In this document: positions 1 to 6,629 of the stretch, piece by piece | Layout: the number at the start of each line of letters is the position of its first letter | Numbering within the stretch: position 1 is the first letter of the stretch | Position numbers and translations under genes: made by a program | From: Chitinophagaceae bacterium | GTDB lineage: Bacteria > Bacteroidota > Bacteroidia > Chitinophagales > Chitinophagaceae | Direction: 5' to 3' | Length of the DNA stretch: 14,066 bases | Assembly: GCA_014379785.1 (NCBI GenBank) | Contig: JACMLD010000343.1 | Span: 1 to 14,066 of the forward strand | The notes under the pieces: model-generated | Told to the model about the DNA's origin: nothing | Seen by the model: only the letters and a program-made list of their open reading frames with translations | Databases searched by the model: none

Positions 1-449
1 ACGACGTCCTTCGGATTGCCGTTGCTGTCCTTCACTTTTCCCGAAAAGGTACCGGACACTCCAATAGAGTCGATTTTGCTGATGACAATTGTGAACTGAC
101 CAATGGCGGTAATGTCTGACTCGTAAACCACAGCCCCGTTATCCAGAAAATCAATAAAGGCGGTAGGCGAGGAATAGGTGCCGGCTTTGAGGTCCTGGCT
201 GAAAACACCCAGGGATATCTTTTTACTTCGGTCGAGGGAGGTGCCTTCAATGGTAAGAAATTGTATGCCACCGGTGGTGTCTACAAATGCCGTGTCTACG
301 CTGCCGTTGTACTGGGTGGCTCCTTCTTTGAACTCCCACTGCGACAGGGTATTTGCGCCGTTATCCTTTTCCCGGCTGTACTCCTTTTTACAAGCTGCAA
401 ATACTGATACAAAGGCAAAAAATGCAATAAGACCTTTCAATTGCTTCAT
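1..449 (-). CDS. Putative lipoprotein, partial (C-terminus beyond window)
   Basis: The open frame starts at the ATG at 449 and runs off the left edge after 149 codons without a stop. The N-terminus is a lipoprotein signal peptide: two lysines, a hydrophobic core and the lipobox VFAA followed by Cys20, so the mature protein should be lipid-anchored in the cell envelope. The visible mature part (residues 21-149) is rich in Gly, Thr and Ser with alternating beta-strand patterns, and near the edge it reads GVSGTFSGKVKDSNGNP. This resembles small beta-sandwich lipoproteins of unknown function common in Bacteroidota. I do not recognise a named family with confidence. It lies 120 bp downstream of lspA on the same strand; whether they are co-transcribed is unclear because a weak terminator candidate lies between them. 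No function can be assigned. Confidence 0.8.
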   Translation of the reverse strand, partial: MKQLKGLIAFFAFVSVFAACKKEYSREKDNGANTLSQWEFKEGATQYNGSVDTAFVDTTGGIQFLTIEGTSLDRSKKISLGVFSQDLKAGTYSSPTAFIDFLDNGAVVYESDITAIGQFTIVISKIDSIGVSGTFSGKVKDSNGNPKDV

Positions 450-513
450 CTTCTCTTTTTTTTGAGTTTCAATGGGCAGTCGCACTGATAAACTGTGCAA
501 AGCCATTGAGTGC

Positions 514-531
514 TAAAATCGGGTTTCCCGA
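514..531 (-). terminator. Weak intrinsic terminator candidate after lspA
   Basis: Read on the minus strand, a 5-bp stem (TCGGG / CCCGA, positions 531-527 and 523-519) with a three-base AAA loop is followed by a short TTTTA run (518-514). It lies about 40 bp past the lspA stop. The stem is short, so termination may be partial. Confidence 0.35.
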
Positions 532-569
532 AATACGGTATGTGGTGGTAAAGGGTTGGTGTAAGGTGT

Positions 570-1292
570 TTATAAAACCTGCACTTTATCGTCAACCGGT
601 GTATTTGTTTCCACCACCGGGTTTTCAGGTTCTTCAGGCTTTTTGAAAAAACGCTTTTGAAACAGCAAAATTGCGATAACTCCGGCAGAAATGGAAGCAT
701 CGGCAATATTAAAAACGGGACTAAAAAAAGTGAACCGCTCCCCTCCCCAGAATGGCAACCATTCGGGCAGTATTTTATCTTTTATAATGGGGAAATACAG
801 CATATCGACCACTTTTCCATGCAAAAATCCGGCATAACCCTTTGGCGGAAAGAGACTTGCCACATGAAAATGGGTACTTTCATCGAATATGATTCCATAA
901 AACATGCTGTCGATCAGATTTCCGAGCGCACCGGCAAAGATCAGTGCAGCACATATGATAAAGCCCCGGTGGTATTGTTTGCGGATGAAATTGCGGAGAA
1001 TAAACACGCCGGCAATGACTGCAATGAGCCGGAAAAGCGTAAGCGCCATCTTTCCCCATTCGCCTCCGAGTTCCATTCCCCAGGCCATTCCGGGATTTTC
1101 TACGAAATAAATCTGAAACCAGTCGCCTCCCAAAGGCCTGATTCCCTTATCGTATGGGGTAAGCATGGTGTGAAATTCGTCCCAGTCGCGCGACAATGGC
1201 ATGCTCGTTTTGACCCACACTTTCAACGCCTGATCTACGAGCAGGATGAGAACAATCAGGAGTACTATATTTCTTGGCTTCAGTTGCTTCAT
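570..1292 (-). CDS. lspA: Lipoprotein signal peptidase (signal peptidase II)
   Basis: LspA is an inner-membrane aspartyl protease that cleaves the signal peptide of prolipoproteins just before the lipidated cysteine. The 240-residue protein shows the family blocks in order: a first helix with LLVDQALKVWV (residues 17-27), VENPGMAWG (64-72), GALGNLIDS (121-129), GKVVD with catalytic Asp163, and FNIADASISAGV with catalytic Asp198. Four hydrophobic helices are visible. It is longer than the roughly 160-residue proteobacterial enzyme because of inserts around residues 32-58 and 134-190 and a charged Pro/Glu-rich tail (218-240), which is usual for Bacteroidota. The ATG at 1292 begins MKQLKPRN just before the first helix. 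It lies 46 bp downstream of the flippase gene on the same strand and may be co-transcribed with it. Its substrates would include the several lipoproteins encoded in this window. Confidence 0.95.
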   Translation of the reverse strand: MKQLKPRNIVLLIVLILLVDQALKVWVKTSMPLSRDWDEFHTMLTPYDKGIRPLGGDWFQIYFVENPGMAWGMELGGEWGKMALTLFRLIAVIAGVFILRNFIRKQYHRGFIICAALIFAGALGNLIDSMFYGIIFDESTHFHVASLFPPKGYAGFLHGKVVDMLYFPIIKDKILPEWLPFWGGERFTFFSPVFNIADASISAGVIAILLFQKRFFKKPEEPENPVVETNTPVDDKVQVL

Positions 1293-1338
1293 TTTGTGGA
1301 AATCCCCGCTGTGATTTGAGGAATGGCAAATATAAAGC

Positions 1339-2844
1339 TTAATGCTTTGCCTCCCTTTTCAACAGGCGGGCAATTTCGTTTTTCTCCACTTTTGAAACAA
1401 ACCAGGCAAAGGCGCCGAAAAGAATGGTGGCGATCGTCATGCTCAGCCAGAGGCTGTCGGGCAGATAATACATCAGCAGCCGGTGGATCAGGATGAGTAA
1501 AATGGTGAGAACCAGGTAGGAAATCAGTTTTTTCCGCGCATAAGGAACCGGGTAGAATTTCTGGCCCAGGATATAGCTGGCGATCATCATAAAAAAATAA
1601 CAGAAAAATGTGGCGAGTGCGGCCCCCAGATAATGCATAGAAGGGATGAGTATCAGGTTCAGCACGATGGTGATGACAGCACCGCCGATGGTGATGTATG
1701 CGCCATAGATATTCCTGCTGGTGAGTTTATACCATATGCTGAGGTTATAATAGATGCCCAGAAAGACATTTCCAAGCGCGAGGATTGGAACGATATAGAT
1801 TCCTTCGCCCCAGGCGGCGGACTTGAGCGTGATAACCCATTTTAAAACATCCAGGTATAGACCAATCATAAGCAGCATAAAACAACAGGCTATAACAAAA
1901 AATTTCATCACCCTCGCATAGGTTTTGGGTGCATCTTCATCTTTGGACCGGCTGAAAAAGAACGGTTCGGCAGCCATCCGGAATGCCTGGATCATGATGG
2001 TGATAAGAACTGCCAGCCGGAAGAGGTTAGCAAAAACGCCCAGCTCATGCTTTGCGCGGGCGGTGGGCAGATCTACCACGTGCTGATAAATCAGTCTGCT
2101 CAATACATCGTTGATCATACCTCCAAGTCCCACGATGATCAGCGGATAACTGTATTTCATTACTTCCTTCCACAGTCCTTTGTCAAATTCGAAACTGATT
2201 TTTCTGACTTCTCTACCCAGAAGAATAAAGGTAAAAATGCTGCCGAAGAGGTTGCCGACCAGGTAATAGCCGATGCCCATCTTTTCATTGTAGACCAATT
2301 GCAGCAGGCTGTTGGGATCTCTTTTTATGTACGCGGGAATGACACCCATAAAAACAATGACGATCAGTACATTCACCAACACGCCTGCAATGCGGGCAAA
2401 GGCATACATTTTCGGTCTGTTTTCCTGTCTCAGTCTTGCAAATGGCAGGGCGGAAATGGTATCGAAGAAAATGATGCCGCACATATAGGTGATGTACTCA
2501 GGGTGTTGCTCAAGTCCGGCGATTGCAGCGATATAACCTTTGGAAAGAAGAAGGAGCAGTGTGAAAAGAATGGTCGTGGAAAGAATGGAAACCGATAGAG
2601 TATTGTAAAGTTTATTCTTATCCTTATCCGTCGAGAACCGGAAGTAGGCCGTTTCTATTCCATAGGTAAACAATACGCTGAGAAATGGAATGATGGCATA
2701 AACCTGGGTGATGTCTGCCGTTCGTTCGGGTTGTACAAAAATGAAGGGCAGCGCCATATTCATCAGGTAGCCGAGAAAGCGGGTCACGATTGTGGGTACA
2801 CCATACCAGAGCGTCTGGCCTGCCAGCTTTTTTATACTGCTCAA
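1339..2844 (-). CDS. Oligosaccharide flippase / polysaccharide biosynthesis protein (MOP superfamily)
   Basis: A 501-residue integral membrane protein with about 12-14 hydrophobic segments and the typical family start SSIKKLAGQTLWYGVPTIV, followed by a membrane-embedded NM.LPFIFV region. This is the Wzx-like/MATE-related group of the MOP exporter superfamily, which flips lipid-linked oligosaccharides across the inner membrane for surface polysaccharide or peptidoglycan assembly; the exact substrate cannot be read from sequence. The only sensible start is a TTG at 2842-2844: the in-frame stop upstream is at 2887-2889 and no ATG occurs between them, while the family N-terminus begins right at this TTG. 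lspA follows 46 bp downstream. No glycosyltransferase genes are next to it, so this looks like a housekeeping flippase rather than part of a capsule cluster. It is divergent from the coiled-coil protein gene at 2925. Confidence 0.88.
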   Translation of the reverse strand: MSSIKKLAGQTLWYGVPTIVTRFLGYLMNMALPFIFVQPERTADITQVYAIIPFLSVLFTYGIETAYFRFSTDKDKNKLYNTLSVSILSTTILFTLLLLLSKGYIAAIAGLEQHPEYITYMCGIIFFDTISALPFARLRQENRPKMYAFARIAGVLVNVLIVIVFMGVIPAYIKRDPNSLLQLVYNEKMGIGYYLVGNLFGSIFTFILLGREVRKISFEFDKGLWKEVMKYSYPLIIVGLGGMINDVLSRLIYQHVVDLPTARAKHELGVFANLFRLAVLITIMIQAFRMAAEPFFFSRSKDEDAPKTYARVMKFFVIACCFMLLMIGLYLDVLKWVITLKSAAWGEGIYIVPILALGNVFLGIYYNLSIWYKLTSRNIYGAYITIGGAVITIVLNLILIPSMHYLGAALATFFCYFFMMIASYILGQKFYPVPYARKKLISYLVLTILLILIHRLLMYYLPDSLWLSMTIATILFGAFAWFVSKVEKNEIARLLKREAKH

Positions 2845-2861
2845 TGAATCAAGAGTTTCAA

Positions 2862-2869
2862 CAAATTTA
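2862..2869 (-). promoter_or_regulatory. Candidate -7 element for the flippase gene
   Basis: On the minus strand the bases read TAAATTTG, an exact match to the Bacteroidota -7 consensus TAnnTTTG, ending 17 bases before the TTG start codon. No clear -33 TTTG is found at the expected spacing and the region is AT-rich, so a chance match is possible. Confidence 0.3.
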
Positions 2870-2924
2870 AATGTTTTGCGACTGCATTATCTTTTTTAAC
2901 TTCATCACAACCCAAACTGCATTT

Positions 2925-3572
2925 ATGAAAAAGCTATTCATTTGTTTTGCCCTGTTTTTTATTTCCTACGGTTCTTACAGTCAGTTTTTGATTACAGAGG
3001 GCAAAACCAGTATTCAAAGCAATAAGCATCCGGCGGCCATCGCTGAAATGCCATACCCTGTGGCAGTGGTGGAAGCAGCCATTGATGAATACATGGCAAG
3101 CAAGGGAACCAGGGGAAGTGAAAGCAAGGGAGTGAGAATATTCAGGTCGCACGTACTTGCACCGGCCTATCCCGTAAAAAATGATTTGTATTTTAAGGTC
3201 GAAAAAAAGAGCCGTCAGGAAAAAGATATGAGCATCGTTTACCTGGTAATTGCAAAAACCGGTGCCGATTTCAAAGCGGGCGGGCATGAAGAGGGCGTTG
3301 AGCCCGGAAAGATTCTGCTGCAGGACATGGCGCCTTTTCTGGAAGATTATTTCGTTACTGTTCAGGTGCGGGAACAGGAGGAGTTTATAAAAAAAGTGGT
3401 GAAGAAATCTGATGCGCTGGTAGAAACGCAAAAAGATCTGGAAAAGAAAAAGAAGTCGCTCGATGAGCAGATCGCCGAAAACCTGAAGAAACAGGAAGAT
3501 CAGAAGGCGGAGCTGGAAAAGCAGAATGGGGTGCTGGAGAGTATTAAACTTAAAAGGAAGACGAAAAATTAA
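2925..3572 (+). CDS. Secreted protein of unknown function with C-terminal coiled coil
   Basis: I place the start at the ATG at 2925 because it begins a clean Sec signal peptide (MKKLFICFALFFISYGSYSQ, cleavage probably after Ser19 or Gln20); the frame is open 18 codons further upstream but that extension is not signal-like. The 215-residue product has a mixed alpha/beta domain (about residues 21-150) containing MPYPVAVVEAAIDEYM and LYFKVEKKSR, then a long Lys/Glu/Gln-rich amphipathic helix (about 150-210), very likely a coiled coil. There is no lipobox cysteine, so it should be periplasmic or exported. I do not recognise a characterised family. It is divergent from the flippase gene with 80 bp between the starts. 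Its stop codon is followed after 15 bp by the left copy of the 36-bp inverted repeat. Confidence 0.8.
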   Translation: MKKLFICFALFFISYGSYSQFLITEGKTSIQSNKHPAAIAEMPYPVAVVEAAIDEYMASKGTRGSESKGVRIFRSHVLAPAYPVKNDLYFKVEKKSRQEKDMSIVYLVIAKTGADFKAGGHEEGVEPGKILLQDMAPFLEDYFVTVQVREQEEFIKKVVKKSDALVETQKDLEKKKKSLDEQIAENLKKQEDQKAELEKQNGVLESIKLKRKTKN

Positions 3573-3587
3573 AAAGCGGGGGAAAAG

Positions 3588-3623
3588 AAGTTCTTGGTTC
3601 TTGGTTTTTAGTTCTTAGGGGCA
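3588..3623 (+). repeat. 36-bp inverted repeat, left copy (heptanucleotide-based)
   Basis: These 36 bases are a perfect reverse complement of 4463-4498. The core is four consecutive 7-base units: GTTCTTG (3590-3596), GTTCTTG (3597-3603), GTTTTTA (3604-3610) and GTTCTTA (3611-3617), followed by GGGGCA. Similarity to the other copy continues outward with a one-base gap (AAAAGAA and a G-run at about 3577-3589). It lies 15 bp after the stop of the 2925-3572 gene. The sequence does not fold into a hairpin by itself. Confidence 0.9.
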
Positions 3624-3722
3624 CCGGACTTTTTTCGCATGTGCTTATAAACTCAGATCTAAAGAACCATTTCAAAAAAGGCTTATGGTTATTTATTCAA
3701 TTAAATAAACAAGTTGGGTTTG

Positions 3723-4160
3723 ATGTCCATCGATGAAATAGCAAAAACACTTATAAAGTCTGGGAACAGGCTCAAGGGGGTAAGTGATGCTGAAATTGAC
3801 CATATTGAAAAAGAATATTTATTGAAATTGCCGCTTACCTATAAACGCTTTCTCAGTTTGATGGGGCGTGGGGCTGGAAAGTTTATGCAGGGTTCATCGG
3901 TGTTTTATAATGAACTCTTCGAGTTGAAAAATGGGTGTGAAGAATTAATATCAGAAAATCACATTACTAATTTCGAGCATAAAAATTCTTTTGTGTTTTA
4001 CATGCACCAGGGATATCAATGCGCATATTTTATTTGCTTGACTCAAACTGATCCGCCTGTCTTTTTCTTTTCCGAATCTGAAACAACGAATGGATTTTAC
4101 GAAAAGGAGCCGAGCCTGTCTTCCTTTTTTTTCAACCAGTTCCGAATGAGTTACCCTTAG
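3723..4160 (+). CDS. SMI1/KNR4 (SUKH) family protein, putative immunity protein
   Basis: A 145-residue cytosolic protein without a signal peptide. The region AEIDHIEKEYLLKLPLTYKRFL, ending in GRGAG, carries the SUKH hallmark (an acidic helix, then LP..Y..FL...G.G at about residues 32-52), and the later block FVFYMHQGYQCAYFIC (about 89-104) followed by PPVFFFSES fits the family's central strands. In bacteria SUKH proteins are mostly immunity proteins for polymorphic nuclease or deaminase toxins, though some have other roles. I prefer the ATG at 3723 to the in-frame TTG at 3714. No toxin gene is adjacent, so this copy is an orphan. The gene is more AT-rich than its neighbours and lies between the two copies of a 36-bp inverted repeat, which suggests later acquisition. 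After its TAG stop the same frame stays open for another 75 codons. Confidence 0.8.
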   Translation: MSIDEIAKTLIKSGNRLKGVSDAEIDHIEKEYLLKLPLTYKRFLSLMGRGAGKFMQGSSVFYNELFELKNGCEELISENHITNFEHKNSFVFYMHQGYQCAYFICLTQTDPPVFFFSESETTNGFYEKEPSLSSFFFNQFRMSYP

Positions 4161-4223
4161 ATTGTAGAGAAACACTGTTCAGAACGAAAGGGGGAAATTG
4201 ACGCAGATTCTCGCTGCGATAAA

Positions 4224-4388
4224 ATGATCGATAGTCTTAAACGAGAAATGACTACCCATAAGGATTCTATTATTAGACTGACACAAATAATAGATGATCA
4301 GGCAGATTCAATAATTAAATTAAACGGGGGTGTTAAAGCAGATGAATATTGGGAAAATACAATTCCTAAAGATTCTTTGACAAAATAA
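4224..4388 (+). CDS. Small coiled-coil ORF or 3' remnant of a lost gene
   Basis: A 54-codon ORF from the ATG at 4224 to TAA at 4386-4388. It encodes a helical, charged peptide with a clear heptad pattern: Met9, Ile16, Ile23 and Ile30 on one face with Leu5, Leu19 and Leu33 beside them, within IIRLTQIIDDQADSIIKL. There is no signal peptide or membrane segment. The frame is the same as that of the SUKH gene and stays open from just after the SUKH TAG (4161) to 4388, so the visible part may be the tail of a longer ORF. It could be a real small protein, the C-terminal end of a decayed gene brought in with the SUKH gene, or chance. I recognise no family. Confidence 0.4.
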   Translation: MIDSLKREMTTHKDSIIRLTQIIDDQADSIIKLNGGVKADEYWENTIPKDSLTK

Positions 4389-4462
4389 CTCAAACAAACA
4401 TAGAATTCATGGAATTAACCTTTGCACTTCTACATGGCTTGCAATGATGAAGGTAATTTCGC

Positions 4463-4498
4463 TGCCCCTAAGAACTAAAAACCAAGAACCAAGAACTT
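4463..4498 (-). repeat. 36-bp inverted repeat, right copy
   Basis: Perfect reverse complement of 3588-3623, made of the same four 7-base units. Read on the minus strand it begins 11 bp after the stop codon of the response regulator gene (4510), the same relative position and orientation that the left copy has to the gene ending at 3572. No direct target-site duplication is visible outside the two copies; the G-run just outside each copy is part of the inverted similarity. Confidence 0.9.
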
Positions 4499-4509
4499 TC
4501 TTTTCTCCC

Positions 4510-5175
4510 CTACAACTCCTCCTCCTTCACAAGTCCGTTTTTCAACGCATAAATCACCACACCCGCCGTATTTCTGACATTCATCTTTTCGAGTATGCGT
4601 GTCCGGTAGCCCTCCACGGTGCGCTTGCTGAGAAACAGCTTATCGCCGATCTGCTGCGTAGTGTCCTGGCGGCAGATCAGACGTATCACCTCCAGCTCGC
4701 GGTCGCTGAATACAACAGGCTCCACTTTGCGGTAGGGATTGAACTTACTTTTCACAATCATACTCGCCAGTTTGATCGAAGTATGTTTGCAATAGAAACT
4801 ATGGCCAGCAGCCACTTGCTCAATGGCCTCAATGATTTCTGTTTTATCGGCATTTTTCAAAAGGTATCCCTTTGCTCCTGCTTCCAGCATTTCTACAATC
4901 AGGTTCTCCTCGTCAAACATCGAGAGGGCAATAAACTTCATTTTTGGATATACCGCAAGCAAGCGCCTCGTGGCGTCAATGCCGTCCATTCTCGGCATTT
5001 TTATATCCGTCAGAATTACATCCGGGAGTTTCTCAGCAGCGATCTCCATCAGCTCATTGCCATCTTCTGCCTGACCAACCAGTTCAAAATGTTTTTGCTT
5101 GGAAAGCATCAGCGCAAGTCCATCCCTGAAAATTTCATGGTCATCTGCTATAACCAGACTGATAGTCGAAGGCAT
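4510..5175 (-). CDS. Response regulator, NarL/FixJ (LuxR-type HTH) family
   Basis: A 221-residue two-component transcription regulator. The receiver domain (residues 1-125) shows the acidic pair Asp11-Asp12, the phosphoacceptor Asp57 in VILTDIKMPRMDG, Ser85 in FIALS and the conserved Lys107 in GYLLKNA. The C-terminal LuxR/GerE helix-turn-helix (about 156-216) includes FSDRELEVIRLI, then LFLSKRTVEGYRTRILEKM and NTAGVVIYALKNG. It should bind DNA when phosphorylated by the kinase encoded immediately upstream; the kinase stop and this ATG are separated by only two bases, so they are translationally coupled. The target genes are unknown; the operon's own promoter region is a natural candidate. It is the last gene of the four-gene operon, and its stop is followed by the right copy of the 36-bp repeat. 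Confidence 0.95.
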   Translation of the reverse strand: MPSTISLVIADDHEIFRDGLALMLSKQKHFELVGQAEDGNELMEIAAEKLPDVILTDIKMPRMDGIDATRRLLAVYPKMKFIALSMFDEENLIVEMLEAGAKGYLLKNADKTEIIEAIEQVAAGHSFYCKHTSIKLASMIVKSKFNPYRKVEPVVFSDRELEVIRLICRQDTTQQIGDKLFLSKRTVEGYRTRILEKMNVRNTAGVVIYALKNGLVKEEEL

Positions 5176-5177
5176 TC

Positions 5178-5933
5178 TTAATTTGTTTTGTCGGGTATTT
5201 TTATAAAATGTTCCGTCCCCTGTCCGGGTTTTGAGTCTATCACCAGCTGTCCATTCAATATTTCGGTCCGGCTTTCAAGACTTTTCAGTCCGAGACCTTT
5301 CGATTCGTCCTTCGCCTTTTCCAGGTCAAAACCCTTTCCATCATCCCTTACAAGGATCATGAGAAACCCATCTTCCTGGCCAATCCCTATTTTTAAAGTG
5401 TTTGCATTGGAATGCTTGAGTGCGTTGTGTATGATCTCCTGGATCATCCGGAAAATATGAATTTCTCTTTCCTTGTCGATCTGCAACTGGTTTAATACCT
5501 GCAGTTCGATCGTCATGTGATTCTTCTCGTTGAGCAGGCTGGTAAATTCTTTGAGTGCTTCTATCAGACCTTTACGGGCAAGAGTATTGGGAAGGAGGTT
5601 GTATGAGATCTGACGCATGCTCTTTATGATCTCGTCAATATGACGGCCCGCTTTTTCCACAATCAGCCTGTCGGATTCCAGCGGCACTTCAATGCTGTTG
5701 ATGTTGAGTTTTACAGACGAAAGCAAAGGTCCCAGTCCATCGTGCAGGTCCGTTGCGATGCGCTTTCTTTCATTTTCCTGGATGGTGATTTCCGCGAGTA
5801 TCCTTTCTTTCTGCAATTTTATGTAGCGCCGGTGATAGCGGATGATGGTTATAATAAAATAGACGATAATGATGGCTATCAGAAGGACAACTATCAAAAC
5901 CGCTTCATAAAAATTTGTTTCCTGCTCACCCAT
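5178..5933 (-). CDS. Sensor histidine kinase, HisKA_3/NarL-partner type, without sensor domain
   Basis: A 251-residue kinase with one N-terminal transmembrane helix (about residues 11-32) preceded by only ten residues, then a short linker, a HisKA_3 dimerisation domain with the phospho-accepting His64 in RKRIATDLHDGLGPLLSSVK, and a HATPase_c domain. In the latter, EIIHNALKHSNA (166-177) is the N box with Asn170, DDGKGFD (197-203) the G1 box and KGLGLKSLESR (212-222) the G2 box. There is no periplasmic, PAS or GAF domain, so it cannot obviously sense anything on its own. It would phosphorylate the regulator encoded two bases downstream. The gene for a seven-helix membrane protein ends 45 bp upstream, and I infer that this protein delivers the signal through the membrane. 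Confidence 0.95.
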   Translation of the reverse strand: MGEQETNFYEAVLIVVLLIAIIIVYFIITIIRYHRRYIKLQKERILAEITIQENERKRIATDLHDGLGPLLSSVKLNINSIEVPLESDRLIVEKAGRHIDEIIKSMRQISYNLLPNTLARKGLIEALKEFTSLLNEKNHMTIELQVLNQLQIDKEREIHIFRMIQEIIHNALKHSNANTLKIGIGQEDGFLMILVRDDGKGFDLEKAKDESKGLGLKSLESRTEILNGQLVIDSKPGQGTEHFIKIPDKTN

Positions 5934-5978
5934 ACAGCTTGTGGTTTAAAGGTCGGTCTTTTTCTCCGCGGGCCGATG

Positions 5979-6629
5979 TTATTTCAAAAAACTGATCTTT
6001 TTTACCGCCACCGGCATAAAATATACCGCAATAGCATAGAGCAGATTTGAGAAAGTGTTTACATAGACTCTTATATTAAAGAAACGGATGGCCAACGGCT
6101 TACTGGCAGCATTCAGGAATAGGGTGTTGACGATTATGTTGTATATAAAAAAAATGATGAGGCCGATGCAGATAATGAACCGCGCATTTCTGTACAGTGG
6201 ACCATAATCATTTACCGCAATCCGGTTGATCATGTTGATGCCAAGCAAAACCATCACAAAGGAATGCACAAGGATATAGGCGTAGTTATATCGGCGGATA
6301 TCAGAGATCACCAGGTTTTCTGTGACCCACAAAATTACAAATCCGGCAAGCAGTGCATAGAATAATTGTTTATACCCATGAAACAGCTTCCAGCTGTGAA
6401 ATTGCAGCAACAGAATGCAGTATTCAAATAACGTAAATAAATTCAAATCTATCATCGCAGATTCCTTGTGCGGTGCGAGATAGAAACTTCCCAACTCATT
6501 CAGTACGGATACAAATACATAAATGAGAAAAGGTCTGTACGTTTTCTCAATTTTGCGAAAACGTATCAGACCGATTGTAGCGGCAATAACAATCGAAAGA
6601 CCGAGAATAAGGTATAGCTCCCTGTTCAT
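5979..6629 (-). CDS. Seven-helix membrane protein of unknown function, probable partner of the kinase
   Basis: A 216-residue, very hydrophobic protein. I count seven membrane segments, at about residues 5-23, 33-51, 62-78, 89-107, 117-135, 150-172 and 187-206. The basic loops RFRKIEKTYR, KLFHGYK, YRNAR and the C-terminal KKISFLK all fall on one side, which gives an outside N-terminus and a cytoplasmic C-terminus by the positive-inside rule. No catalytic motif is visible and I recognise no characterised family. Its ATG directly abuts the TAA of the upstream lipoprotein gene (TAAATG), and the kinase gene starts 45 bp after its stop, so it belongs to the same operon. A receptor or transducing role for the sensor-less kinase is an inference from this context. 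Confidence 0.85.
   Translation of the reverse strand: MNRELYLILGLSIVIAATIGLIRFRKIEKTYRPFLIYVFVSVLNELGSFYLAPHKESAMIDLNLFTLFEYCILLLQFHSWKLFHGYKQLFYALLAGFVILWVTENLVISDIRRYNYAYILVHSFVMVLLGINMINRIAVNDYGPLYRNARFIICIGLIIFFIYNIIVNTLFLNAASKPLAIRFFNIRVYVNTFSNLLYAIAVYFMPVAVKKISFLK

Noticed and set aside
657..1319. 220-codon plus-strand ORF
   Set aside because: It lies antisense to lspA, has no recognisable domain and its composition follows from the lspA codons.
2047..2598. 183-codon plus-strand ORF
   Set aside because: It is antisense to the flippase gene; the sequence is His/Gln-rich and domain-free, as expected of a reverse-strand shadow of membrane helices.
3588..3623. CRISPR-like or tandem satellite array
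   Set aside because: Only four 7-base units without spacers at each copy; no regular repeat-spacer structure in the window.
3692..3709. AT-rich dyad TTTATT/AATAAA before the SUKH gene
   Set aside because: It is short, purely A/T and lies in AT-rich DNA, where such dyads are expected by chance.
3570..4512. Composite transposon or IS element
   Set aside because: There is no transposase ORF and no direct duplication outside the inverted repeats, so only an inverted-repeat-flanked segment can be claimed.
4444..5181. 245-codon plus-strand ORF
   Set aside because: It covers the response regulator gene in antisense; the minus-strand protein has complete receiver and LuxR domains.
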